A stretch of 64,000 nucleotides of DNA from Mesorhizobium ciceri biovar biserrulae WSM1271 (GTDB taxonomy: Bacteria; Pseudomonadota; Alphaproteobacteria; Rhizobiales; Rhizobiaceae): positions 5,479,501 to 5,543,500 of the forward strand of contig NC_014923.1 in assembly GCF_000185905.1 (NCBI RefSeq), given 5' to 3'. Position 1 is the first letter of the stretch. Each line of letters starts with the position of its first letter. Below the pieces are notes generated by a model that saw only the letters and a list, made by a program, of their open reading frames with translations, did not search any database and was not told the origin of the DNA. This document shows, piece after piece, positions 41,319-49,860 of this stretch. Position numbers and translations under genes: made by a program.

Positions 41319-42695
41319 TCACTGCGTAAACGCTTTGGACATCTGATCCGCAAAGGGTTTCAACAGATAAGACCAGACATTGCGTTCGTCGGTGCGGATA
41401 TGAACCTCGGCGGGCATACCTGGCCTCAGCACCTTCGCTTCGGTCAGGCAGCTCGATTTGCTTTCAACCTTGATACGCGCCGAAAAATAGGAAAGCTGAC
41501 GTTGCGGGTCTTTAATCAGATCTGCCGAGATGTGTTTCACTGACCCTTGGCAGACCGGAGTGGTTCCCACGTCGAACGCCGGAAAACGGATCGACACCGG
41601 CTGCCCAGGCCGGACATCGTCGACCCGCGACGGAGGGATCAGCGCGTCCACCACAAGATCGTCGGTATCAGGTACGATGGTCATAAGCATCTCGCCAGGC
41701 GCGATAACGCCGCCGACGGTATGGACAGCCGATTCCTGTATCGTTCCGGACTGTGGCGCGCGGATCGTTGTCTTGGTCAGTTCATCCTGCGCCACAATCC
41801 TCCGTTCGTTGAGTTCGGTCTGCTTGGCTTCCGTCTCGCGGAGTTCGGTCGTCACGTCGGTGCGCCTTTGGTCATCCAGCTGCAGCATCTGCAACCCCGT
41901 TTCGCTGATGCGCGCCTGGGCTTCCGCTACTGCTGCAGCGAGGCGACCCGATTCTCCCCTGGCCCGGGTGGCATCCAACTTGATGTTGCTTACCCTCTCC
42001 TTGGAGACGAGTTTTTTGGCGTAGAGGGAATCAACGTCGGCGAAATCCTTGCTCAGCAGGGCAACCGATTCATCCACCGCGCTCTGTTGCGCTTTAAGAC
42101 CGTCGATCTGACGTTCAAGTTGCTGGGATTGGCTTCTCAGCTGTGCCTTCTGTCCAGCCAAAGCCGAAGAGCGCGTTTCAAAGAGAGCGCGTTCGCCGTT
42201 GACGAGCGCAGCCAGCTCCGGTTGGTTCATTCGCGCTTTCAGGCCGACCGGCAGCTGCATTTCCGCCAAGCCCGTGCGCTCGGCCTCCAGCCGGGCGAGG
42301 CGAACGGTCGCGCGATCGAGATCCTCGCTGATGATTTGCAGGTTCGCGCGTGTCAGCGTGTCATCCAGCCTGACCAGCACGTCGCCGGCTCGCACATGAT
42401 CTCCGTCCTGCGCGAAGATCCCGCCCACTGTTCCTCCGGTTTGATGCTGGACCTTCTTGACGTTGCTTTCTACCACCACGGTGGCCGGTGCAACCACGGC
42501 GCCGGCGATCTTGGTCAATCCCAGCCACAGGCCGCCGCCGAGGACCAGCAGACCTGTAATCACCAAGCCGAATATCAGGTTGGCCCGTATACCGTCCGGC
42601 AGATCTGGCGAGCTCACGGCAGGTCCTTTGCTGCCACGAAGGGTCCGGGCATAGGACGAGAAGGTGACGAATGTTTCGAGCAGAGCCTCATGCAT
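41319..42695 (-). CDS. Type I secretion membrane fusion protein (HlyD family)
   Basis: This 458-residue protein of the PrtE/HlyD family has one N-terminal transmembrane segment (about residues 39-60, LIFGLVITGLLVLGGGLWLG), a biotinyl-lipoyl-like half (VQHQTGGTVGGIF, DGDHVRAGDVLVRLD), a long coiled coil (about residues 130-300) and the closing GAPQSG-type hairpin (RAPQSGTIQ). It links the inner-membrane exporter to an outer-membrane TolC pore, which is not encoded here. The ATG overlaps the exporter stop by 8 bases. The RTX protein at 46465 is the likely cargo. Confidence 0.9.
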   Translation of the reverse strand: MHEALLETFVTFSSYARTLRGSKGPAVSSPDLPDGIRANLIFGLVITGLLVLGGGLWLGLTKIAGAVVAPATVVVESNVKKVQHQTGGTVGGIFAQDGDHVRAGDVLVRLDDTLTRANLQIISEDLDRATVRLARLEAERTGLAEMQLPVGLKARMNQPELAALVNGERALFETRSSALAGQKAQLRSQSQQLERQIDGLKAQQSAVDESVALLSKDFADVDSLYAKKLVSKERVSNIKLDATRARGESGRLAAAVAEAQARISETGLQMLQLDDQRRTDVTTELRETEAKQTELNERRIVAQDELTKTTIRAPQSGTIQESAVHTVGGVIAPGEMLMTIVPDTDDLVVDALIPPSRVDDVRPGQPVSIRFPAFDVGTTPVCQGSVKHISADLIKDPQRQLSYFSARIKVESKSSCLTEAKVLRPGMPAEVHIRTDERNVWSYLLKPFADQMSKAFTQ

Positions 42696-44463
42696 GCCCG
42701 GCAACCCCCGGTATCGGCGCCAAAGAAGATGGCCGAGGTGAAACAGGCGGTGAAGGTCGGAGCACGTTCGCCAAGACCTCCTCGCGCGAGCCAAAGGCAT
42801 GAACCGTCCCGTTCGACATAACCAGCACCTGATCGATGTTGGCGAGTGCCGAGGGACGATGCGCAACGACAATGACGATGCCCCCGCGCTGACGCACTGC
42901 CCGTATGGCGCCGGCCAGGGCAGCGTCCCCATCCACGTCGAGGTTCGAGTTCGGTTCGTCGAGCACGACAAGGAACGGCTCGCCATAAAGTGCTCGGGCG
43001 AGACCCACGAGTTGCCTCTGCCCTGCCGACAGGGCTGCTCCCCCCTCCCCGATGCGGGTCTGAAATCCCTGAGGGAGTTGCATGATCATTTTCTCGACGC
43101 CGGCGGCTCTTGCCGCCGCAAGGACGCCTTTTGGATCCGTCTTGCCTCGGAACCTCGAAATGTTGTCTGCTACCGTGCCGTCAAACAACTCCACATCCTG
43201 CGGCATGTAGCCGATATGGGCGCCGAGATGTTCCGAGTTCCATTGATCGAGAGAGGCGCCGTCCAATCTCACCGAGCCATGGAGCGGCTTCCACACCCCG
43301 ACCAACGAACGGGCCAGCGTCGTCTTGCCGGAGCCGCTCGGGCCGACGACGGCCATTCCAGCCCCCCTCGACAGGTGGAAGCTTACATTTACAACGGTCG
43401 GTCTTGTCAGGCCGGGCGGCGCGACTGTCAGTTGCTCGACGGCAAATCGTGCCTGTGGACGAGGCAATTCCATCGGATCGTCCTGACTGCCAAATGCAGC
43501 CATGACAGCTGCCAGCTCGCTATAGCTGCGCCGGGTCGATAGAAAACCTCTCCAGTTTGCAATCGCCGCGTCAACTGGGGCCAAGGCCCGGCCGAGCAAT
43601 ATGGAAGATGCGATAATCACCCCAGGAGAAGCTTCACCGCCGATGACCAGGTAGGCACCGAGCCCCAGAACGCCGGATTGCAGACCCATGCGAAGCGCCT
43701 TCGAGAAGGAACTGGCGCCACCGACGACATCCGAGAGGCGCTCCTGCTGACCAAGATATGCACGGCTGACGTCGCTCCAGCGTCGAGCCAGTCGACCAGA
43801 AAGCCCCATTGCATGAACAACCTCGGCGTTGCGCCGGGCGGAGTCGGCAAGCGCCCGTTGCGACGACAAGTCTTCGGAGGCGCGCGCGGCCGGACCACGG
43901 CTAAAGACTTCCGCAACCGCCGTGAGGAGGACCACGGCGATCGCGCCGACGGTTGCCAACAAGCCGAGCAAAGGATGGAGCAAATAAATGATCACCAGAT
44001 AAAAAGGGATCCACGGAGCGTCGAAGATGACCGTCGGTCCCGTTCCGGAAAGAAAGCCGCGCAGTCGGTCAAGATCGTGCAAAGGCTGCAAGCGGCCCGC
44101 ATCACGTCCTGCCTTGAGCGGCAAGGACAGGGAGATGGAGAACACCTTTTGCTGCAAATTTCTATAGAGAAGACTGCCGATGCGGACCAGCACGCGAAGC
44201 CGCACGAAATCCAGGAGCCCGTAGACCGCATACAAGCCCAGCATGCCGATCGTGAACCCCACCAGGGTTGGAACGCTCTGCGACGGCAGAACGCGATCGT
44301 AGATCTGCAACATATAGACCGAACCGGTCAGGGCGAGAATGTTTATCACTGCCGAGAACAGCGCCACGCCAAGCAGCCCAGGCATGCAGGCGAGAATGGC
44401 GGAACGCAGCTCGGGAGAACCGGCCCCCGATGTTTTCATGACCAGCGGTCGTTCGCGCGACAC
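42688..44463 (-). CDS. Type I secretion ABC exporter (PrtD family)
   Basis: This 591-residue half-transporter has an N-terminal membrane domain with about six segments and a C-terminal ATPase with Walker A GPSGSGKTT, the signature LSAGQRQLV and Walker B FLVVLDEPNSNLD, the last being typical of PrtD exporters of RTX proteins. It lacks an N-terminal peptidase domain, as expected for cargo with a C-terminal signal. The start is uncertain: GTG at 44463 has GGAAG eight bases upstream, while ATG at 44439 lacks a clear site. It is coexpressed with the fusion protein. Confidence 0.88.
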   Translation of the reverse strand: MSRERPLVMKTSGAGSPELRSAILACMPGLLGVALFSAVINILALTGSVYMLQIYDRVLPSQSVPTLVGFTIGMLGLYAVYGLLDFVRLRVLVRIGSLLYRNLQQKVFSISLSLPLKAGRDAGRLQPLHDLDRLRGFLSGTGPTVIFDAPWIPFYLVIIYLLHPLLGLLATVGAIAVVLLTAVAEVFSRGPAARASEDLSSQRALADSARRNAEVVHAMGLSGRLARRWSDVSRAYLGQQERLSDVVGGASSFSKALRMGLQSGVLGLGAYLVIGGEASPGVIIASSILLGRALAPVDAAIANWRGFLSTRRSYSELAAVMAAFGSQDDPMELPRPQARFAVEQLTVAPPGLTRPTVVNVSFHLSRGAGMAVVGPSGSGKTTLARSLVGVWKPLHGSVRLDGASLDQWNSEHLGAHIGYMPQDVELFDGTVADNISRFRGKTDPKGVLAAARAAGVEKMIMQLPQGFQTRIGEGGAALSAGQRQLVGLARALYGEPFLVVLDEPNSNLDVDGDAALAGAIRAVRQRGGIVIVVAHRPSALANIDQVLVMSNGTVHAFGSREEVLANVLRPSPPVSPRPSSLAPIPGVAGHA

Positions 44464-45141
44464 TGCCGCGCCGTTACTTCCGTAAATTGTGATGGCTCAA
44501 ACCTTTCTTGGTGCGCATAGCAGCCGCTATCCGTCGCCCCCCTTATTACGCTCTGCTTACATACGTCGACTTTGAGGAAAATGCAGCGGATTCGTGGCGC
44601 AGGACCAACGAAACGCGACCCGCAGCGTGCACAGGCTGGGGATAACTCCCCCAAAAAACGGCAATTCACGCTAGTAACGCAGTCCAGAATGGAACACGCA
44701 AAAGGGGCTTATGTCCTTGCTTCCACACACTTTCAAAGACGCCACGGTCGTTGACACAAAATACCTGATGCGGAGCAACAACTTAGATCAATCAAACCTT
44801 TTGTCGTTCTGTATTCTGTATTTGATCTCGTCCCGATACACCAATCACTCGAGCAGACCATCAGTCTCCCAGACTTTCAGAGGCGGCAAATTGACGACCG
44901 TCAGGCCGGCACGCCGGATCGTCATTCAAACGGAGGAGGACGGTGATCGAGCCTGACGTATTGTGGTTTAACGCATGCGCAGGGATGGCGACTGGAGGGC
45001 TCGTTCACCTCGGGGCGCTGGCCGACGGGTTCGACCGGCCCCATCTGTGACGGCTGCCAACCTGCCCAAGGAGGCGGATCGCGCCTTCGCCATCGTCGTT
45101 ATCAGAGCGGACGCCGCGTTAGCCGGTGCGTTATCCGCGTA
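44464..45141. other. Intergenic region upstream of the exporter and the ATP-grasp gene
   Basis: This 678-base gap between divergent genes holds the promoters for both sides. About 44740-44840 is AT-rich. At 44921-44943 is a sequence, GTCATTCAAACGGAGGAGGA, repeated with few changes at 48507-48530 before the exopolysaccharide genes. It leads directly into a short open frame with a strong ribosome site (44943-45050). No larger gene is supported. Confidence 0.5.
44943..45050 (+). CDS. Possible 35-codon peptide or gene remnant
   Basis: The GTG start is preceded by GGAGGAGG with good spacing. The 35-residue product (VIEPDVLWFN to GFDRPHL) has no family I recognise. Its stop overlaps a second short frame at 45047-45142 (GTGA), which overlaps the ATP-grasp gene start (TAGTG). 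Either a coupled leader series or the decayed 5' part of a larger gene. Confidence 0.25.
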   Translation: MIEPDVLWFNACAGMATGGLVHLGALADGFDRPHL

Positions 45142-45142
45142 G
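45047..45142 (+). CDS. Possible 31-codon peptide or gene remnant
   Basis: This short frame starts with a GTG inside the stop of the preceding one and ends with a TAG sharing one base with the GTG of the ATP-grasp gene. The product (VTAANLPKEAD to GALSA) is not recognised. The two nested overlaps argue against pure chance, but the coding evidence is thin. Confidence 0.2.
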   Translation: MTAANLPKEADRAFAIVVIRADAALAGALSA

Positions 45143-46137
45143 TGGGGTGTTGCGTGGAAAAGAAGTATCGGAAATTAAGAAGAGCTGTCTGGGAAACGAT
45201 ATATAGGGTCAGCTTGATAACCCCGAATTTCTACGTTCTGAACTACCCCATAGCAGCAGCGGGATTCTTTAACGGGAACAATAGGTTCCCAAGACGGGTT
45301 TCCAGTCAATCGGCTACGATAAATGATTTTATATTTGACAGAATGATACGAAATAGATGGGGATACCTGGAGAAGATTTGCGTTGATAAGCATTATGCTA
45401 AATACATAGCTAGTGGAATCGCAGGCCTTAAAATCCCAAAGACGATCTCTGTATTCAAGATAGATAGAAATACGACGGCAGATGACATTTTACTTTGGAT
45501 CCAGCCTTTCCTCGGACGTCATTTCGTGATGAAGCCGACCCATTCCTCTGGAAAAATTATATTCCTCGACAAACCGCTCAATAGGAAAACTCTAGAGGAA
45601 TTCTTAAATTTCTCTAAGAGATCGTACTTTAATATTGGACGAGAGACACAATATTATAAAATGGAAAAGAAATTAATTGTCGAAGACAACATTTCTACTG
45701 GCGGCGAATTAAGTGACTACAAATTCTTTTGCGTTCGCGGCAAGGCAATTTATCTTCAGGTCGACGTCGGTAGATTTGTTGATCATAAAAGGGCTGTCTT
45801 TTCTCTTCCGGATTTTAAGCAGATTGATGTCATGTATGGTTATGACCTACCAGAAAACGTAGAAAGGCCGGAAAATCTCGAAAAAATGATCGAGATCGCG
45901 GAAACGATATCTAGGGATGTTGAGTTTGTCAGGGTCGATTTGTACAGCATTAATGGTGACATATATTTTGGAGAGATGACTTTTTCTCCATGCGCTGGAT
46001 CGGATCATATTTCAAACGAGAGTTGGGCCATCGATTTTTTAAATAGGATCAAAGCAGAAAGTGCTCCTAAAGCAGCGATAGGTGGCCGCTTCACGCCGCA
46101 AGCGGCACGATCTTTCGACCGTCAAGTTGGCGGGTGA
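45142..46137 (+). CDS. ATP-grasp protein of the TupA-like family
   Basis: This 331-residue protein matches the TupA-like ATP-grasp family linked to polysaccharide modification, such as joining amino acids to uronic acids. Visible features are FVMKPTHSSGKI (nucleotide lysine), a KLIVEDNISTGG strand, LSDYKFFCVRGK, and FVRVDLYSINGDIYFGEMTFSP near the end, with the acidic magnesium ligands. Base composition is much richer in A and T than all neighbours, with many AAA, ATA and AAT codons, which suggests recent transfer. The GTG start is provisional; no ATG lies near. It may decorate the exopolysaccharide made downstream. Confidence 0.75.
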   Translation: MGCCVEKKYRKLRRAVWETIYRVSLITPNFYVLNYPIAAAGFFNGNNRFPRRVSSQSATINDFIFDRMIRNRWGYLEKICVDKHYAKYIASGIAGLKIPKTISVFKIDRNTTADDILLWIQPFLGRHFVMKPTHSSGKIIFLDKPLNRKTLEEFLNFSKRSYFNIGRETQYYKMEKKLIVEDNISTGGELSDYKFFCVRGKAIYLQVDVGRFVDHKRAVFSLPDFKQIDVMYGYDLPENVERPENLEKMIEIAETISRDVEFVRVDLYSINGDIYFGEMTFSPCAGSDHISNESWAIDFLNRIKAESAPKAAIGGRFTPQAARSFDRQVGG

Positions 46138-46464
46138 GCCGCGAGCGCGTCAGCGCAAGCCTCGGTTCATGTGCCGAGGCACCCCAATTGGCTTTCCCCT
46201 AGTTGGGGATAACCCGGTCGGGAAAGGCGGATATTTCCCAATCACGCGGCTCAACAATGAGCCGGATGAGAGGGGCTTATGTTGTTGTTGCGGCACTGTT
46301 TTAAAAGACTTCGGTTGACCCGAAGCGGAACATCTCCTGCTATGCAGCAATCCTGTCGGCGATCAAAGATTCTATCCAGCGGGTGTCGTATTTGATTTGG
46401 GCCTAATATGCGCCGTCAACTAAGCAGACGTGGGGCATAACCGAATCAACCAAAGGATTTTTGG
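46138..46464 (+). other. Intergenic region before the RTX gene (327 bases)
   Basis: No supported gene. It holds three small inverted repeats: GCCTCGG/CCGAGGC (46159-46180), CCCCAA/TTGGGG (46182-46208) and CTTCGG/CCGAAG (46309-46325). The first lies 21 bases after the ATP-grasp stop and is the best terminator candidate, though no T-run follows. The promoter of the RTX gene should lie after about 46330. AAGGA seven bases before its ATG is a good ribosome site. Confidence 0.45.
46159..46180 (+). terminator. Terminator-like hairpin after the ATP-grasp gene
   Basis: Perfect 7-bp arms GCCTCGG (46159-46165) and CCGAGGC (46174-46180) with an 8-base loop. It is GC-rich and immediately downstream of the gene, but lacks a T-run. 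Confidence 0.35.
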
Positions 46465-48234
46465 ATGACACTCCACTACGCGTCCGGTGGATCAGCCGCC
46501 GAGATCGCAACCGCCGGATTCAATCTGGCTGATGTTCAGTACGTTTCGCAAGTCAATGCCTTGCCGGATGGCATGAAAGGCTTGGTTTATCTCGGTGAGC
46601 ACGACGGAGTAACTTCGTCTTTCATTGATAAAGTCACTCCCTTCATAGGTAATCCAAATGTGTTCGGGTTTTACCTTAGCGACGAGCCTGATCCGACAGG
46701 CAAGTGGGGCAGCTACGCAACCGCTGCAAATCTAAAGGCGGAATCCGACTGGATTCATTCTCATGTTCCCGGCGCCAAGACCTTCATCACGATGATGAAC
46801 TTGGGCACGGATGGCTCCCCGAGCTACATGAACCCGAACGACCCGGCCCACGCCGCTTACAATCCGGCGAATACGGGCATCGATTTCTACGGTATCGGCT
46901 ATTACCCCATCAACAACACTTCGGCTCCCGACTACACCCATATCGACAAGATGGTTGCGGCTGCCGGTGAAGCGGGCATCCCGATTGACAAGATCGTCCC
47001 GCTTTACCAGGCGTTCGGTGGTGGCAACTGGGAAACCAGCGCTGGCGGCAAGTTTGTCATGCCCACCGCTGCCCAGGAGCAGGCCATGATTGATCGTTGG
47101 GCCGCACTGGTTCCGTCGCCGGCCTTTGACTATACCTATAAATGGGGAACGCAGAATGGCGACACCGCGCTTGAAAGCGCCTCGGAACTGAAAGCCTTTT
47201 TCCTCCAGCACAATCTCGAGGGCACCCATGCCCCGGTCTCGCCCCCGGTTAGTGATCCTGCCACGCCCCCGGTCAGTGATCCGGTCGGCACACCGACCAC
47301 GCCTCCTACTCACGTCGGCACGCCTGCTCCCACCGCGCCGGCCCCGTCGGGCAGCGATCATGTCTTCCATGGCACGCGCGGCGCAGACGTTTTCCACGCA
47401 ACCAGGGGCAATGACAAATATCTCGTCAACAATGCTCATGACAAGGTCATGGAAGCGCCAAACGGGGGCTTCGACAAGGTCGCGGCCTCGGTGAGTTACG
47501 CTCTTACGGCGGGATCACATGTCGAGCAGCTCTCCACCGCCAATTCCGGTGGCAGGGCGTCCATCAACCTGACCGGCAACGAATTCGGTCAAGCCATCTA
47601 TGGAAATGGCGGTGCCAACAAGATCAATGGCGGCGGTGGCGCCGACAAGATGACCGGCTATGGCGGCAATGACACCTATTACGTCGACAATGCCCACGAC
47701 AAGGTGGTGGAGCAGAGAGGAAGCGGCCTCGACAAGGTTCTTGCCTCGGTGAGCTTCGCTCTTTCGGCTGGCTCGCACATCGAGCAACTCGCAACCACCA
47801 AGGCGTCCGGCAAGGCCGCCATCAATCTGACCGGCAACGAATTCGGACAGACCATTCACGGCAATGCCGGTAACAACAAGATCGACGGTGGCGGCGGGGC
47901 CGATACGTTGACCGGGCACGGGGGCAGAGATGCCTTCGTGTTCAGTACCGCCCTTGGTTCTGGAAACGTCGACACGATCACTGATTTCAACAAAGCCCAG
48001 GACAAGATCCACCTCGACCATTCCATCTTTGCCGGTCTCGATCAGGGGGGCCTCTCGTCGGACGCTTTCTTTGCCGGCAAAGCGGCGCATGACAGTTCCG
48101 ATCACATTATCTACAACAGTTCGACCGGAGCTCTTTCTTTCGACAGCGACGGCGTCGGAGGCGCAAACCAGATCCATTTCGCGAGCCTCTCTCCGCATCT
48201 GTCGATTACTGCATCGTCTTTCCTGGTCACCTGA
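46465..48234 (+). CDS. RTX (calcium-repeat) secreted protein with glycosidase-like N-terminal domain
   Basis: This 589-residue protein has three parts. Residues 1-250 look like a TIM-barrel glycoside-hydrolase-type domain, with the acidic motif FYLSDEPDPTG (Glu74) and FYGIGYYPI near residue 141. Residues 256-295 are a proline/threonine linker. From 300 on are RTX segments with glycine-rich nonapeptides (GNGGANKINGGGGADKM), including an 86-residue tandem duplication (316-401, 402-487). It has no Sec signal, as expected for type I export, and the exporter genes lie 2 kb upstream. It may trim or remodel exopolysaccharide, as rhizobial PlyA/ExsH glycanases do. The enzymatic role is inferred. Confidence 0.82.
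   Translation: MTLHYASGGSAAEIATAGFNLADVQYVSQVNALPDGMKGLVYLGEHDGVTSSFIDKVTPFIGNPNVFGFYLSDEPDPTGKWGSYATAANLKAESDWIHSHVPGAKTFITMMNLGTDGSPSYMNPNDPAHAAYNPANTGIDFYGIGYYPINNTSAPDYTHIDKMVAAAGEAGIPIDKIVPLYQAFGGGNWETSAGGKFVMPTAAQEQAMIDRWAALVPSPAFDYTYKWGTQNGDTALESASELKAFFLQHNLEGTHAPVSPPVSDPATPPVSDPVGTPTTPPTHVGTPAPTAPAPSGSDHVFHGTRGADVFHATRGNDKYLVNNAHDKVMEAPNGGFDKVAASVSYALTAGSHVEQLSTANSGGRASINLTGNEFGQAIYGNGGANKINGGGGADKMTGYGGNDTYYVDNAHDKVVEQRGSGLDKVLASVSFALSAGSHIEQLATTKASGKAAINLTGNEFGQTIHGNAGNNKIDGGGGADTLTGHGGRDAFVFSTALGSGNVDTITDFNKAQDKIHLDHSIFAGLDQGGLSSDAFFAGKAAHDSSDHIIYNSSTGALSFDSDGVGGANQIHFASLSPHLSITASSFLVT
47410..47925 (+). repeat. Tandem 258-base coding duplication in the RTX gene
   Basis: Bases 47410-47667 and 47668-47925 encode two similar 86-residue units. 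Each starts NDxYxVxNAHDKV, contains SVSxALxAGSHxEQL and LTGNEFGQ, and ends with a GGGGAD nonapeptide block. The copies have drifted at many positions, so the duplication is not recent. Confidence 0.8.
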
Positions 48235-48651
48235 CGCTCCAGCGACGAATGCCTTAAAAGGTCGGCGAGGTCTTGGGGCCTCGCCGACAGTCGTTTGGGC
48301 CGAGCGTCCGAACTTCGCGCCCATCAGCGAGCCGCAGAGTTCAGGTCCGCCACGCCTTACTCCAGCCACTCATCGTGCCCACTTCAGGCAATGCCGTGGG
48401 CGCGTCCCGGTGAGACTGCGTCGGCAAGACAGGAGGGGACATTAGCGCTCCCCACTGCGAGGGAATCTCGCCTCACTGGTCCTACCCCTTTCCAAACATC
48501 ATGGTGTCATTCAAACGGACGAGGACAGGAACCCGGCCTCCCCATAGCGTGCACTCGGGCGGGATGCGCTCATAGGTGATGAAACCGGGCCGTGGCAGCA
48601 TCGAGAGCGTCAGTTACTCGATTGCCCGCCGTGTGCGCTGGGGAGAGGCAG
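48235..48651 (+). other. Intergenic region upstream of the exopolysaccharide cluster (417 bases)
   Basis: It begins with a strong terminator (48261-48288) for the RTX gene. At 48507-48530 it has a near copy of the 44921-44943 sequence (GTCATTCAAACGGA then GAGGAC). The rest should hold the promoter of the glycosyltransferase operon. A frame open from 48592 extends the glycosyltransferase, but its own ATG at 48652 has the better ribosome site. Confidence 0.5.
48261..48288 (+). terminator. Rho-independent-type terminator after the RTX gene
   Basis: Perfect 10-bp arms GTCGGCGAGG (48261-48270) and CCTCGCCGAC (48279-48288) with an 8-base loop, 26 bases past the stop. A short AGTCGTTT stretch follows. 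It is the most convincing terminator in this part of the window. Confidence 0.7.
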
Positions 48652-49860
48652 ATGAACCCACATCTGGTCTGCGTGGGAGGCGAGGATCACGCCTTGAGAG
48701 TTCCCTTCCTCATCGCGCTGCGAGAGAAAGGCTTTCGCGTTACGGCGGTCTCGAGCGGTTCTCCCGTACCGTTTTTAAGGCATGACATTTCGCATCACAG
48801 GTTCTCCTTCGACCGGTTTGCATCTGGCGGCGGGGAATGGCGTGCTCTCGGAACGATGCGCCGATTGATGCGGGAGCTTCAGCCCGACATCATCCAGAGT
48901 TTCGACACCAAGCCAAATCTGTTGACGCCCCTTTCCATGCGGGGAACAGTTCCGGTTATTCGCACCATCAACGGGCTGGGCTGGACGTTCTCATCTCTGG
49001 CGCCTCGCGCTTTGGCCCTGCGTCCGGTCTATTGCGCGCTGCAATGGCTCGCGTCTTCGTGGACGGCGGCGACCGTTTTCCAAAATCGTGATGACCAACT
49101 GTTCTTCGAGCGCTTTCGGCTGACCGGTCGCGGAAGCTCGCGACTGATACGCAGTTCCGGAATCGATGTCGATGCGTTCGCAACGGTGCGCCATCTCGGG
49201 TCCTCGGCAACGAAGATGCGTAGGGAACTCGGCCTCCAGTCCGCCGAAGTGGTGATCTTTGTCGGCCGCTTGACCCGTCAGAAGGGTGTGGGAACCCTCC
49301 TCGAGGCGGTTCCTCGCGTCGTGGCCGAAAGACCAGCAGCACGATTTGTGCTTGTCGGCCCGCGAGAATCCGAAGGCTCATTCGCAATCGACAAGTCCGA
49401 GATCGACCGGCACGCATCTCATGTGCTGGCCTTGGGTCCACGACGTGATGTCGCTGATCTCCTTGGCATGGCCGATGTATTCGCCTTTCCCACCCAGTAT
49501 CGCGAAGGAGTACCGCGTGTGTTGCTGGAAGCGGGGCTTTCGGGACTGCCAATCGTGGCTTCCAGGATGCCAGGCTGCAGAGACGTCGTCGAAGACGGGT
49601 GGAATGGCTACCTGGTTGCACCGCATGACGCCGATGCCCTTGCCTCGCGAACAATAGACTTGCTGTCCGACCGCGCTGGGGCAAAGGCAATGGGCGTCCG
49701 TTCCGCTGAACTTGTGCGGGAGCGATTTGCCCTGCCGTTGGTGGTCGATCAGTACTGCGACCTGTACGAAAACACACTCCGCGCGGGGCTTCCGCGACCG
49801 CTCCCTGCTGTCGCACTTGAGGGCAGCCTCGCAGATCACCGGGGCGGAGCACGTCAATGA
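48652..49860 (+). CDS. Glycosyltransferase family 4
   Basis: This 402-residue retaining glycosyltransferase has the GT-B fold. The acceptor half opens with VCVGGEDHALRVPFL, and the donor half has FVGRLTRQKGVGTLLEA near residue 202 and the E-x7-E motif EGVPRVLLEAGLSGLPIVAS near residue 284. The start ATG follows GGAGAGG. It would add a sugar to the lipid-linked repeat unit at the inner face of the membrane. The next gene overlaps it by four bases. Confidence 0.88.
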   Translation: MNPHLVCVGGEDHALRVPFLIALREKGFRVTAVSSGSPVPFLRHDISHHRFSFDRFASGGGEWRALGTMRRLMRELQPDIIQSFDTKPNLLTPLSMRGTVPVIRTINGLGWTFSSLAPRALALRPVYCALQWLASSWTAATVFQNRDDQLFFERFRLTGRGSSRLIRSSGIDVDAFATVRHLGSSATKMRRELGLQSAEVVIFVGRLTRQKGVGTLLEAVPRVVAERPAARFVLVGPRESEGSFAIDKSEIDRHASHVLALGPRRDVADLLGMADVFAFPTQYREGVPRVLLEAGLSGLPIVASRMPGCRDVVEDGWNGYLVAPHDADALASRTIDLLSDRAGAKAMGVRSAELVRERFALPLVVDQYCDLYENTLRAGLPRPLPAVALEGSLADHRGGARQ

